Origin: Verrucomicrobiota bacterium
GTDB taxonomy: Bacteria > Verrucomicrobiota > Verrucomicrobiia > Limisphaerales > DSYF01
Assembly (NCBI GenBank): GCA_025457615.1
Contig: JALOTZ010000018.1
Span: 1 to 57,790, forward strand
DNA length: 57,790 bases
Direction of reading: 5' to 3'
Numbering within the stretch: the stretch's first letter is position 1; every line of letters begins with the position of its first letter. Shown here in pieces: positions 34,985 through 43,598 of the stretch. The notes under the pieces are model-generated. The model did not search any database. It was not told the origin of the DNA and saw only the letters and a list, made by a program, of their open reading frames with translations. The translations under genes were made by a program, and so were the position numbers.

Positions 34985-35416
34985 CGCGGGCACGGCGGGG
35001 ATGCGGACGCACGACAGCCCCTCGAAAGCGCCGTCCCCGCTCCCGCTCTGCCGACGCGCCCACAAAAGCACATCACCCCCCGCCTGACGTCACCCCCGAC
35101 GCCTTCCCCAGCCACAGCCCAACACACAAGAACCCAGCCATGACAGGAGGAACAGGAAGGGCAGGATTCCGGGTTGCCCCATGGCAGTTTCCATCCTGTT
35201 CATCCGGTTCATCCTGTCTCCAGAACAAGCCGCGCCTGAAGACCTCACCCACCTCAATCACACCCGGCAGTGTCTGCACCCACTGAAGCCTTGCCCCCGG
35301 CGGGTGCCGCACACTAGCTTCTGCCCCGCCCGGATGCCAAGAAACCCGCGCTGACGCCCACGGGAGAATGCTGTCTGGCCCGGCGGACTGTGCATCGGAA
35401 CCACATCCCTGATCTC

Positions 35417-37066
35417 ATGAATGAAGTGCTGGTCATCGGTCATCGCAATCCGGACCTCGATTCCATCTGTTCCGCCATTGGTTACGCGGAGTTCAAGCGC
35501 CGCACGGGGCTTCCGGAGGCGGTGGCGGCGCGCTGTGGCGACACCAACGAGCGGATTGACTTTGTGCTGCAGCGGTTCGGGGTGCCCGCCCCCCGGTTTG
35601 TGGCCGACGTGTCTCCCCGGGTGCGGGATGTGATGCAGCGCAATGTCCTGAGCGCGCTGCCTGACACCCCGATGGCCGAGGCGCTGGATTGGATGGATCA
35701 CAAGAACCTGCGTGTGCTGCCCGTCCTGGACCGGCAGCAGCGCTGCCTGGGCTTGGCGAACGTGTTCAAGATGATGCAATTCCATCTGCCGGGGCCGGAT
35801 CGGCTGTTTGAATCGCGCCGCGTCCTGGCCTCCCTGCAGGGCGTTGCGCGCACCTTGGGCGCAAAGCTCATCCATGCCGAGGACCCGGACCAGGAAGAGG
35901 ATCTGACCCTGATGATCGGTGGCATGTCCCTGGAATCATTCCAGCAGCGACTCCACGAGTATCCGCCACGCCAGATGCTGGTCGTGGTGGGAGACCGTCA
36001 CGACGTGCAGCAACTGGCCGTCGAGGCCGGGGTTCGCTGTGTGGTGGTGACTGGCAATCTGGATATCCGCGAGGAAACCATCGCCGCCGCCCGGCGCCGG
36101 CAGGTGAGCCTGCTGTTGTCCCCCCACGATTCCATGACCACCGCCATGCTCTGCCGGGCCTCGATCACCATCAGTCACATGATCGACGAGGATTTCCTCA
36201 GCTTCCGCGACGATGAACCGCTCAAGTCCGCGCAGCGCGCCGCACAGCAATCCTATCTCCACGCCTTCCCGGTCCTCGGGGAGGACGGAACCACCGTCGG
36301 GATTCTCTCCAAGTCGGACTTCCTCAAGGAGGCCCGGCGCCGCCTGATTCTGGTGGATCACAACGAGCTTTCCCAGGCCGTGCACGGCGCCGACGAGGCC
36401 GAGGTGATCGAGATCGTGGACCACCATCGCATCGGGACGTTGATGACCTCCCGCCCGATCTATTTCCTCAACGACCCCGTCGGCTCGACGAGCACAATTG
36501 TGGCGGATGGATTCTTCCGCCACAGCGTACCCATGCCCAAGGAGGTGGCCGGGCTCCTGTTGTCCGGCGTGATCGCCGACACGCTCAACCTCAGTTCTCC
36601 CACCACCACCGGGCGGGACGCGGACGTGCTGAAGCGGCTGGAGGAATTGGCGGGTGTGAACGCCACACGCTTCGCCGAGGACTTGTTCCGCTCCGGCTCC
36701 ATCCTGGTTTCGCGCCCGGCCGCCCAGGCGATCACCAGCGACTGCAAGGAGTACACCGAGCATGGCAAGAGGTTCAGTGTCGCCCAAATCGAGGAAATCG
36801 GGTTCACGCAGTTCTGGCACAGCAAGACAGCCGTGATGGAGGCGCTGCAAGCGTATCGAACCCAGCGGGGCTGCTTCTTTGCCGCCCTGTTGGTGACCGA
36901 TGTCACCCGTCGCAACTCCCTGCTGCTGCTGGCCGCGGACAAGGAGATGATGGACACGATCGACTATCCGGAAATCGAGCCGGGGATCTTCGAACTGAAC
37001 GACGTGGTGTCCCGCAAGAAGCAGTTGCTTCCCTTCCTGACCCATTGCCTGGACCAGATCCGCTGA
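35417..37066 (+). CDS. Manganese-dependent inorganic pyrophosphatase with CBS and DRTGG domains
   Basis: 549 residues. DHH-family motif I GHRNPDLDSICSA (8-20) supplies metal ligands; later motifs are VDHNE (about 312) and VDHHRIG (about 334). Two CBS domains (about 75-125 and 255-310) flank a DRTGG-like region inserted in the DHH domain. The C-terminal DHHA2 domain contains SRKKQLLP. Reaction: PPi hydrolysis to 2 Pi, with CBS domains usually binding adenine nucleotides as regulators. ATG 35417 chosen because MNEVLVIGH matches the family start. Confidence 0.93.
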   Translation: MNEVLVIGHRNPDLDSICSAIGYAEFKRRTGLPEAVAARCGDTNERIDFVLQRFGVPAPRFVADVSPRVRDVMQRNVLSALPDTPMAEALDWMDHKNLRVLPVLDRQQRCLGLANVFKMMQFHLPGPDRLFESRRVLASLQGVARTLGAKLIHAEDPDQEEDLTLMIGGMSLESFQQRLHEYPPRQMLVVVGDRHDVQQLAVEAGVRCVVVTGNLDIREETIAAARRRQVSLLLSPHDSMTTAMLCRASITISHMIDEDFLSFRDDEPLKSAQRAAQQSYLHAFPVLGEDGTTVGILSKSDFLKEARRRLILVDHNELSQAVHGADEAEVIEIVDHHRIGTLMTSRPIYFLNDPVGSTSTIVADGFFRHSVPMPKEVAGLLLSGVIADTLNLSSPTTTGRDADVLKRLEELAGVNATRFAEDLFRSGSILVSRPAAQAITSDCKEYTEHGKRFSVAQIEEIGFTQFWHSKTAVMEALQAYRTQRGCFFAALLVTDVTRRNSLLLLAADKEMMDTIDYPEIEPGIFELNDVVSRKKQLLPFLTHCLDQIR

Positions 37067-37075
37067 ACCGGCCCG

Positions 37076-37873
37076 TCACTTCACCCGGGTGCGAATCGTT
37101 GCCGAGAACCGGCCAGCCAGCCAGCTCCGCTGCGAATCCATCAGGCACAAGTGAATCCGCCCGCCCACGGCAGACTTCGAAACCTTGTCGAACTCGACCC
37201 ACAACAGATACTTCGAACACACCGCTTCGCTCTTCTCGGTTCCGTCCGCCGCCTTCCAGAGTATCCGGATGGGCGGCTCAAACGGCGGATCGTCCGGTCC
37301 GAGACGGAAGGCCTTCCCGGGCACCAACTCCCCCCCCTGCAACGGGAAGCTGATCTGCAACCGAAGGGCCTCGGGTTGACGACCATCCTGGCGAAGAATC
37401 AGCCGGGTGTCCTGCCAGACGGCCGTCGTCAGGCTGAAATCCCATCCGCTCAAGCTCCCCCGCACCGGCCCCTCGACGAGCCTCAACGCCTCGGTACGTT
37501 CCGTCCATAATCGCGGCGTCGGCGGAGGCTCGGGCGCAGGTTTCGATTGACCGCGCTTGACCAGCACAATTGCCCCGGCCGCCACCAGAACGCTCAACAG
37601 GGCCAGGACAATGTACAGGGCCGGCCCTCTGACCCGTGGACGGTTGGCCGGTTGCGCACCGGGCTCAACCGCCGGGGTCGCAGGCACCCGCCGTGCGTCC
37701 GCCAGGGAGGCCGTGATGATCAGCTTGGTTCCGGTCCCCGTGGGCGCCTGCGGAACGGTCAACTTCTTGAAACAGCTCGGGCATTCCGTGGTCCGTCCCT
37801 CCTCCTCAACACCCGCCTCCAAATGCTGCCCGCACACCGGACAGGCAAACTTGAACTGGCTCACGGGGTCCAC
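37076..37873 (-). CDS. Zinc-ribbon single-pass membrane protein
   Basis: 265 residues, GTG start (a second GTG three codons later is equally possible). The N-terminal zinc ribbon CPVCGQHLEAG...CPSCFKKLTVP precedes a proline-rich linker, one transmembrane helix (ALYIVLALLSVLVAAGAIVLV, split at about 86-106) and a ~150-residue exported or lumenal beta domain. This architecture is common in Verrucomicrobia and Planctomycetes; function unknown. Convergent with the pyrophosphatase (9 bp), divergent from argH. Confidence 0.75.
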   Translation of the reverse strand: MDPVSQFKFACPVCGQHLEAGVEEEGRTTECPSCFKKLTVPQAPTGTGTKLIITASLADARRVPATPAVEPGAQPANRPRVRGPALYIVLALLSVLVAAGAIVLVKRGQSKPAPEPPPTPRLWTERTEALRLVEGPVRGSLSGWDFSLTTAVWQDTRLILRQDGRQPEALRLQISFPLQGGELVPGKAFRLGPDDPPFEPPIRILWKAADGTEKSEAVCSKYLLWVEFDKVSKSAVGGRIHLCLMDSQRSWLAGRFSATIRTRVK

Positions 37874-37957
37874 GCCCGAACGATTTCACACCCTCGCCGC
37901 CACGGCAACGCTGATTTCAGAGTGACTTTTGGAATTCGCGGACGCAATTTCCACCTC

Positions 37958-39376
37958 GTGGCGACCAAATCCCGACGATCACGCGTGGTGTCCCGCAGCG
38001 GACGATTCACCTCCGGCCCGGCCCGCGAGGTGGCGGCGTTCACCGAGAGTGTCTCCTTTGACCAACGGCTCTGGAAACAGGACATCCAGGGCTCGCTGGC
38101 TCATGCCGACACGCTCCGGCAGGCCGGCCTGCTCTCAAGCGCCGAATACGCCGCCATCGCGAAGGGCTTGCAAGCCATCGGACGCGAGATCGCCGCCGGA
38201 AAGTTCCGCTGGCGCCAGGACCTCGAGGATGTGCACATGAACATCGAGGCCGCCCTCACCCGGCGCACCCCCGCCGGCGCCAGGCTGCACACCGGCCGCT
38301 CCCGCAACGATCAGGTGGCGCTGGACATGCGGCTCTGGCTCAGGGACGAAATCGCCGGGGTGCAATCCGACCTGCGCACCCTCCAACGCGCCCTGCTCCA
38401 ACTCGCCGCCCCGAACGCCGAAGTCTGGGTGCCCGGTTACACCCATCTGCAGCGGGCCCAACCCGTGTCCATGGCCCACCACCTCCTGGCCTACCTGGAA
38501 ATGTTCGAACGCGATTTCCAACGATTGGCGGATTGCGCGGATCGCGCCAATGTCTGCCCGCTCGGCAGCGGCGCGATCGCCGGCACCCCCCTGCCCCTGG
38601 ATCGGGAGCGCGCGGCCCGGTTGCTCGGCTTCGTAGATGCCCAAGGCAAACCGCGCGTGACCCAGAACTCGATGGATGCCGTCAGCGACCGGGATTTCGT
38701 GGTCGAGTTCTGCGCCGCGGGCGCGTTGATGGCCGTGCACCTGTCGCGGCTGGCTGAGGACCTCATCCTGTGGTCAAGCCGCGAGTTCAACTTCATCCGC
38801 CTGGACGACGCCTACACCACCGGCTCCTCACTGATGCCGCAGAAGCGGAATCCGGACATCGCCGAACTGACGCGTGGCAAGAGCGGTCGGGTGATCGGCA
38901 ACCTCATGGCGCTCCTCACCCTGCTCAAAGGCTTGCCCATGACCTACAACCGGGATTTACAGGAGGACAAGCAACGGCTCTTCGACACCGCCGACACCAT
39001 CCGCGCCTGCCTCCGCCTCACCGCCGGGATGCTGTCGAAAACCCGGGTCAACGCCGCCGCCTGTCGCCAGGCCGCCGCCGACCCCGCCCTCCTCGCCACC
39101 GACCTGGCAGACGACCTCGTCCGAAAGCGGGTCCCGTTCCGGGAGGCCCACCATGCCGTGGGCCGCGCGGTGGCGCTGTCCGAGCAACTGGGCGCCGACC
39201 TGAATCAGTTGACCCTGAAACAATGGCAATCCGTCCACCCCGCCTTCCAGCGGGATGTGACCGGCGCGTTCGACCTCGCGCGCGCCATGCAGCGCCGAAC
39301 CGCGACCGGCTCGCCCGGAAGCGCGGCGGTCAAACACCAACTGACCCGCTGGACCCGGGTGTTGAAACCGCGCTGA
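37958..39376 (+). CDS. argH: Argininosuccinate lyase
   Basis: 472 residues from GTG 37958; the family start region SGRFTSGPAREVAAFTESVSFD fixes the frame. DVHMNIEAALT, LHTGRSRNDQVALDMRLW, YTHLQRAQPVSMAHHLLAY and the fumarase/aspartase-superfamily signature GSSLMPQKRNPDIAE are all present. Reaction: argininosuccinate to arginine + fumarate. First of five closely spaced plus-strand genes. Confidence 0.97.
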   Translation: MATKSRRSRVVSRSGRFTSGPAREVAAFTESVSFDQRLWKQDIQGSLAHADTLRQAGLLSSAEYAAIAKGLQAIGREIAAGKFRWRQDLEDVHMNIEAALTRRTPAGARLHTGRSRNDQVALDMRLWLRDEIAGVQSDLRTLQRALLQLAAPNAEVWVPGYTHLQRAQPVSMAHHLLAYLEMFERDFQRLADCADRANVCPLGSGAIAGTPLPLDRERAARLLGFVDAQGKPRVTQNSMDAVSDRDFVVEFCAAGALMAVHLSRLAEDLILWSSREFNFIRLDDAYTTGSSLMPQKRNPDIAELTRGKSGRVIGNLMALLTLLKGLPMTYNRDLQEDKQRLFDTADTIRACLRLTAGMLSKTRVNAAACRQAAADPALLATDLADDLVRKRVPFREAHHAVGRAVALSEQLGADLNQLTLKQWQSVHPAFQRDVTGAFDLARAMQRRTATGSPGSAAVKHQLTRWTRVLKPR

Positions 39377-39407
39377 GACCGGGCGGCGGCAGAGGTTTCC
39401 AGCTTCT

Positions 39408-40430
39408 TTGAGCACTACGGCCCGTCAAACGCACCAGGACCTCTTGCGCGACCTCCTGCGCCAGGTCTCGCGATCGTTCTATCTCTCGCTCCAGTGGCTG
39501 CCCGCCGGCGTGCGGGAACCCATCCGCCTGGCCTATCTCCTGGCCCGCACCTCGGACACCATCGCGGATACCACCCGACTGCCCGCAGACGAACGACTCG
39601 CCGCGCTGGATCAGTTCGGACGTCGGATTGCCGGCACGGATTCCAGCCCCGTGAATTTCCAGCCCCTGTCCGCAGACCAGGGCAACCCGGCGGAGGCCAT
39701 CCTCCTCACCCGCACCGAGGAGGCGCTGACGTTGCTGAACCGGCTTCCAGAACAGGACCGCCACCTGGTCCGACAGGTCCTGGCCACCATTATCAGCGGT
39801 CAGTCGCTCGATCTCCAACGCTTCGCCAACGCCTCCGAGTCCAACGTCATCCCCCTCGCCACCGCCGACGACCTCGAGGATTACACCTATCGCGTGGCGG
39901 GATGTGTCGGGGAATTCTGGACCCGCGTCTGCTTCGCGCATCTCCAACCCCGATGCGAGCGCTCGGAGGCGGACATGATCCGGCTCGGCGTCCACTACGG
40001 ACAAGGACTGCAACTGGTCAACATCCTGCGCGACCTGCCCCGGGACCTCCGTCAAGGCCGCTGTTACCTGCCTTTGGAACAGCTTCGATCCGTGAGCCTG
40101 GCTCCGCGGGAGCTGCTGGATGCCCGCTCGGAGCCAGCGCTGCGTCCCGTCTTTGACGCCTGGTTGGATCGGGCCCAAGCGCACCTGGACGAGGGCTGGC
40201 TCTACACGAACGCCTATCCGCACCGTCTGGCGCGCGTCCGGATCTCCTGCGCCCTCCCCATCCTCATCGGCTGGCGCACCATCGACCTGGTCCGGACCGG
40301 ACGCGTCCTGGACCCCGCCACGCGCATCAAGGTGTCGCGACGATCCGTTCAATGGCTGGTGCTGCGGACGCTGCTGTCGCACCCGTTCGGCTTCCTGTGG
40401 TGCCGCCTGGGCAGGGACCGATGCGCTTGA
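39408..40430 (+). CDS. Squalene/phytoene synthase family protein
   Basis: 340 residues, TTG start 31 bp after argH, with AGAGG upstream. Substrate-binding motifs are RTSDTIADTTRLP (first aspartate-rich) and GLQLVNILRDLPRDLRQGRCYLP split as NILRDLPRD (second). Head-to-head condensation of two prenyl diphosphates: FPP to squalene or diapophytoene, or GGPP to phytoene. No synthase occurs in the carotenoid operon at 45.4-51.3 kb, so this could supply its C30 precursor (inference). Confidence 0.9.
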   Translation: MSTTARQTHQDLLRDLLRQVSRSFYLSLQWLPAGVREPIRLAYLLARTSDTIADTTRLPADERLAALDQFGRRIAGTDSSPVNFQPLSADQGNPAEAILLTRTEEALTLLNRLPEQDRHLVRQVLATIISGQSLDLQRFANASESNVIPLATADDLEDYTYRVAGCVGEFWTRVCFAHLQPRCERSEADMIRLGVHYGQGLQLVNILRDLPRDLRQGRCYLPLEQLRSVSLAPRELLDARSEPALRPVFDAWLDRAQAHLDEGWLYTNAYPHRLARVRISCALPILIGWRTIDLVRTGRVLDPATRIKVSRRSVQWLVLRTLLSHPFGFLWCRLGRDRCA

Positions 40431-40481
40431 GCGGGCACGCGCCCCTTGTTTCATGGCCCCGCCTGGCCCATACTCGCAGGC

Positions 40482-41171
40482 ATGACAACCGGCTCCGGCA
40501 ACAGCCATTTCATCCGCGAGGATCCCTGGCGCATCTTCCGCATCATGGCCGAGTTCGTGGATTCCTTCGAGACCATGTCCAAGGTCGGCCCGGCCGTGTC
40601 GGTCTTCGGCTCCGCCCGCATGAAACCCGGCCATCCCTGTTACAAGCAGACGGTCAACCTGAGCAAACGGCTGGCGCAGGAGGGGCTGGCGGTGATCACC
40701 GGCGGCGGACCAGGCATCATGGAGGCCGCCAACAAGGGCGCGGCGCAAGGGCGCGGACGCTCGGTCGGGCTCAATATCGAGCTGCCCTTCGAGCAGAAGC
40801 CCAACCGCTACGCCAACATGCCCCTGGATTTCCACTACTTCTTCTCCCGCAAGGTCTGCTTTGTGAAGTACAGCATGGGCTTCGTTTACATGCCGGGCGG
40901 GTTCGGCACCCTGGATGAACTGGCGGAGGTCGCCACCCTGGTGCAAACCGAGCGCCTGCCCCGGTTCCCCCTGATCCTCTTCGGCAAACAGTTCTGGAGC
41001 GGCCTGCTCCGCTGGATGAAATCGCAAATGGAGAATCACCACGGTTTCATCAGCCCGGGCGACCTCGACCTGTTCACCGTCACGGACTCGGCCGATCAAG
41101 CCGTGGAAACCATCATGGATTACGTGCGCCGGGTCGGTCCGCCCGACCGCGTGCCGGAGGCGTTTTCCTGA
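40482..41171 (+). CDS. LOG family nucleoside-5'-monophosphate phosphoribohydrolase
   Basis: 229 residues. The LOG signatures ITGGGPGIMEAANKGA (about 82-97) and MPGGFGTLDELAEV (about 142) are intact, as is the Arg preceding the second motif region (FFSRKVCFVKY). Family reaction: removes ribose 5-phosphate from AMP or cytokinin-type nucleotides. 51 bp after the synthase gene. Confidence 0.93.
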   Translation: MTTGSGNSHFIREDPWRIFRIMAEFVDSFETMSKVGPAVSVFGSARMKPGHPCYKQTVNLSKRLAQEGLAVITGGGPGIMEAANKGAAQGRGRSVGLNIELPFEQKPNRYANMPLDFHYFFSRKVCFVKYSMGFVYMPGGFGTLDELAEVATLVQTERLPRFPLILFGKQFWSGLLRWMKSQMENHHGFISPGDLDLFTVTDSADQAVETIMDYVRRVGPPDRVPEAFS

Positions 41172-41226
41172 ACGACAACAATTCCAGCCCTGGCCCGGGT
41201 CAGCCCGACCGGGCCCCCTGCGGCAC

Positions 41227-42660
41227 ATGCAGGACGTAGTCTCCCCAATCGAAACCGAGCACACGCCCGAATCGCTGGTGGACCAGCTCGCGGGCGAACC
41301 GGGCATCGTCCTGTTGCGCAGCGCGCTGCAGGATCCTGTCCAGGGACGCTATTCCTTCGTCACCGCCCGGCCGTTCCTGACGTTCACCAGTTGGGGCAGC
41401 CGGTGCGAGATGCGCACGGCAGACGAGGTCCGCCTCCTGTTCGGCAATCCCTGGCCGATCCTCGATTCGCTGCTCGCCCGCTGCGAGATCCTCGACGAAG
41501 TGGACGTGCCGTTCCCGCTGGGCGGCTGTTTCGGGTGCTGGGGCTATGAGCTGAAGGACGGATTGGAATCGTGCCTGACCCGGCGCGCGGTGAACGACCT
41601 GGAACTGCCTGACTGTCACCTGGGCCTCTACGACAGCCTCGTGGTGTTCGACCACGCCCTGGGCCTGACCCACCTCATCTCGACCGGCCTGCGCACCGAC
41701 GGCTCCCGATCAAGGGACCAGGCTCGATCCCAAAAGGAGTGGTGGCTGAACCTGCTCACCCGGGCTCCGCGTTCCGTGCTCTCCGCTCCGCGTTCCGCGC
41801 TCTCCGCTCCGCGTTCCACCTTGAGTGCCGACGCCTACCTGGCCGCCGTCGAGCGCGCCCGTGCCTACATCCGCGCCGGCGACATCTACCAGGTCAATCT
41901 CGCCCGCCGGTTGACGGTGAAAGCCGGACTCGACCCCTGGGAATTCTTTCAGCGCCTGCAGGTGGTCTCTCCCGCCCCTTTTGCCGCCTACCTGGACTGT
42001 GGCGCATTCCAGATTGCCTCCTCGTCCCCGGAGTTGTTCCTGCGGTTGAGCGGACGTCACATCCGCACCCGCCCGATCAAGGGCACGCGGCCGCGCGGCG
42101 CCGATCCGGAGCAGGACACGCGGCTGGCGTATGAACTCCAGACCAGTCCCAAGGAACAGGCGGAACTGGTGATGATCACCGACCTTCTGCGCAACGACCT
42201 GGGGCGCGTCTGTGAGTTCGGGTCGGTGCGCGTGCCCGACCTGTTCCGGTTGGAACGATTTTCCCACGTGCAACACCTGGTCTCGACGGTGGAAGGACAG
42301 CTCCGGCCCGAGGTCACCCATCTCGGCGCGCTCGCGGCCTGCTTTCCCGGCGGCAGCATCACCGGTGCGCCCAAGATCCGTGCCATGCAGATCATCGATG
42401 AACTGGAGCCCGTGACGCGCGGCCCCTATACCGGCGCGCTCGGCTATCTCGGGTTCAACCGCGAAAGCCAGCTCAGCATCGCCATCCGGACCGCCGTGTG
42501 CGTCCACGGGGCGATTCATTTCCACACCGGCGCCGGCATCGTGGCCGACTCCGATCCCGCCGCCGAATACGAGGAGACCATCGCCAAAGCCCAGGGGTTT
42601 CGGATGGCGCTGCTCGCGGCCGGCAAGCGGCAACCCATGCCCAGCATCCAGCCCGCATGA
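41227..42660 (+). CDS. pabB: Aminodeoxychorismate synthase component I (PabB)
   Basis: 477 residues. The chorismate-binding C-terminal half has YQVNLARRL, SSSPELFL, PIKGTRPRG, ELVMITDLLRNDLGRVC, FPGGSITGAPKIRAM and YTGALGYLGF. PIKGT carries the lysine nucleophile typical of PabB; TrpE has alanine there. pabC follows with ATGA overlap. Role: p-aminobenzoate for folate. Oddity: a 7-residue repeat APRSVLS/APRSALS/APRSTLS (about 180-200) between the domains, made by 7-bp DNA repeats. Confidence 0.93.
   Translation: MQDVVSPIETEHTPESLVDQLAGEPGIVLLRSALQDPVQGRYSFVTARPFLTFTSWGSRCEMRTADEVRLLFGNPWPILDSLLARCEILDEVDVPFPLGGCFGCWGYELKDGLESCLTRRAVNDLELPDCHLGLYDSLVVFDHALGLTHLISTGLRTDGSRSRDQARSQKEWWLNLLTRAPRSVLSAPRSALSAPRSTLSADAYLAAVERARAYIRAGDIYQVNLARRLTVKAGLDPWEFFQRLQVVSPAPFAAYLDCGAFQIASSSPELFLRLSGRHIRTRPIKGTRPRGADPEQDTRLAYELQTSPKEQAELVMITDLLRNDLGRVCEFGSVRVPDLFRLERFSHVQHLVSTVEGQLRPEVTHLGALAACFPGGSITGAPKIRAMQIIDELEPVTRGPYTGALGYLGFNRESQLSIAIRTAVCVHGAIHFHTGAGIVADSDPAAEYEETIAKAQGFRMALLAAGKRQPMPSIQPA
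41765..41820 (+). repeat. Heptamer repeat type B inside pabB
   Basis: Eight 7-bp units (CTCCGCG, TTCCGTG, CTCTCCG, CTCCGCG, TTCCGCG, CTCTCCG, CTCCGCG, TTCCACC), also readable as a 21-bp super-repeat, are translated as three APRSxLS heptapeptides. Confidence 0.92.
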
Positions 42661-43514
42661 TCGTGTTTCTGAATGGCAAGCTGGTTCCGGAGCCGGAGGC
42701 GACCGTCCCGGTGTTTGACCGTTCGTTCCTGTATGGCGACGGGGTCTTTGAAAGCCTTCGCGTGAGCCAGGGCCAACCGTTTCGCTGGGCGCAACACCTG
42801 CGGCGCCTGGAAGATGGTGCGGCCGGGCTGCACATTGATCCGCCCTTTCCCGCAGACGAGCTGCGCAACGCGGTGGATCGTTTGGTCGATGCCAACGCCC
42901 TGCCCGAGGCCGTGCTGCGCATCACGTTGAGCCGGGGCGTCGGTGCGCGCGGCTATTCCCCGCGTGGCGCGACCAACCCCACCGTGGTCATGAGCCTGCA
43001 TCCCCTTCCCGAAGCCGCAGGCCGTTCGGACCTGCGCTGGGCCCTGGCCACCTCGCGGTTCCGACTCCCACCCGACGATCCGTTGTCACGCTGGAAGACC
43101 GCCAACAAGCTGCTGCAGGTCCTGGCACGGGCGGAGGCGGAACAGGCCGGGGCCGATGAAGCCCTGTTGTTGAACGCGCGCGGCGAATTGTGTGAAACCT
43201 CGAGCGGCAACCTGTTCTGGGTCGAGGGAAACCGGATATTGACGCCCCCCGTCCAGGCCGGACTCCTGCCCGGCATCACGCGGGCGGTTGTCTTGGAACT
43301 GGCGCCAGCCGTCGGCCTGCTGCCTGCCGAGGAAAGCGGCACAGCGCGGCGGCTGGCCCAATCCGACGGCGCCTTTGTCACCCTCAGTTCTCTGGGGGTG
43401 GTGGAAGTGGGCGCAGTGGATGGACAGCGCCTCCGGTCGAGTCCGCACACCGCCGGACTCCGGATGGCTTACCAGGAACGGCTCGCCCAAGAGTGCGCAA
43501 CGGGCTCCCCGTGA
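42657..43514 (+). CDS. pabC: Aminodeoxychorismate lyase / class IV aminotransferase
   Basis: 285 residues. Class IV PLP fold: FLNGKLVPEPEATVPVFDRS, FLYGDGVFESLRV, the PLP lysine in SRWKTANKLLQ (about 149), ELCETSSGNLFWV and PGITRAVVLELA. Directly after pabB with a 4-bp overlap, which argues for aminodeoxychorismate lyase (releasing pyruvate to give p-aminobenzoate) rather than branched-chain or D-amino-acid aminotransferase. Convergent with the APC permease gene. Confidence 0.88.
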   Translation: MIVFLNGKLVPEPEATVPVFDRSFLYGDGVFESLRVSQGQPFRWAQHLRRLEDGAAGLHIDPPFPADELRNAVDRLVDANALPEAVLRITLSRGVGARGYSPRGATNPTVVMSLHPLPEAAGRSDLRWALATSRFRLPPDDPLSRWKTANKLLQVLARAEAEQAGADEALLLNARGELCETSSGNLFWVEGNRILTPPVQAGLLPGITRAVVLELAPAVGLLPAEESGTARRLAQSDGAFVTLSSLGVVEVGAVDGQRLRSSPHTAGLRMAYQERLAQECATGSP

Positions 43515-43598
43515 AGGGAACTCCGTGAAGGACCACTGACTTTGGGGACGCAATGAAGCATAGAAGGCTCCGTCTGAGACCCGGTCCGGCAGGGGTGT

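Noticed and set aside
34795..35416. Several short ORFs between frr and the pyrophosphatase
   Set aside because: Mutually overlapping, proline/arginine-rich frames in GC-rich DNA that include a dispersed repeat; none has a good start.
41227..42660. Anthranilate synthase TrpE as identity of this gene
   Set aside because: PIKGT has the lysine typical of PabB, and pabC overlaps it; no trpG or other trp gene is nearby.
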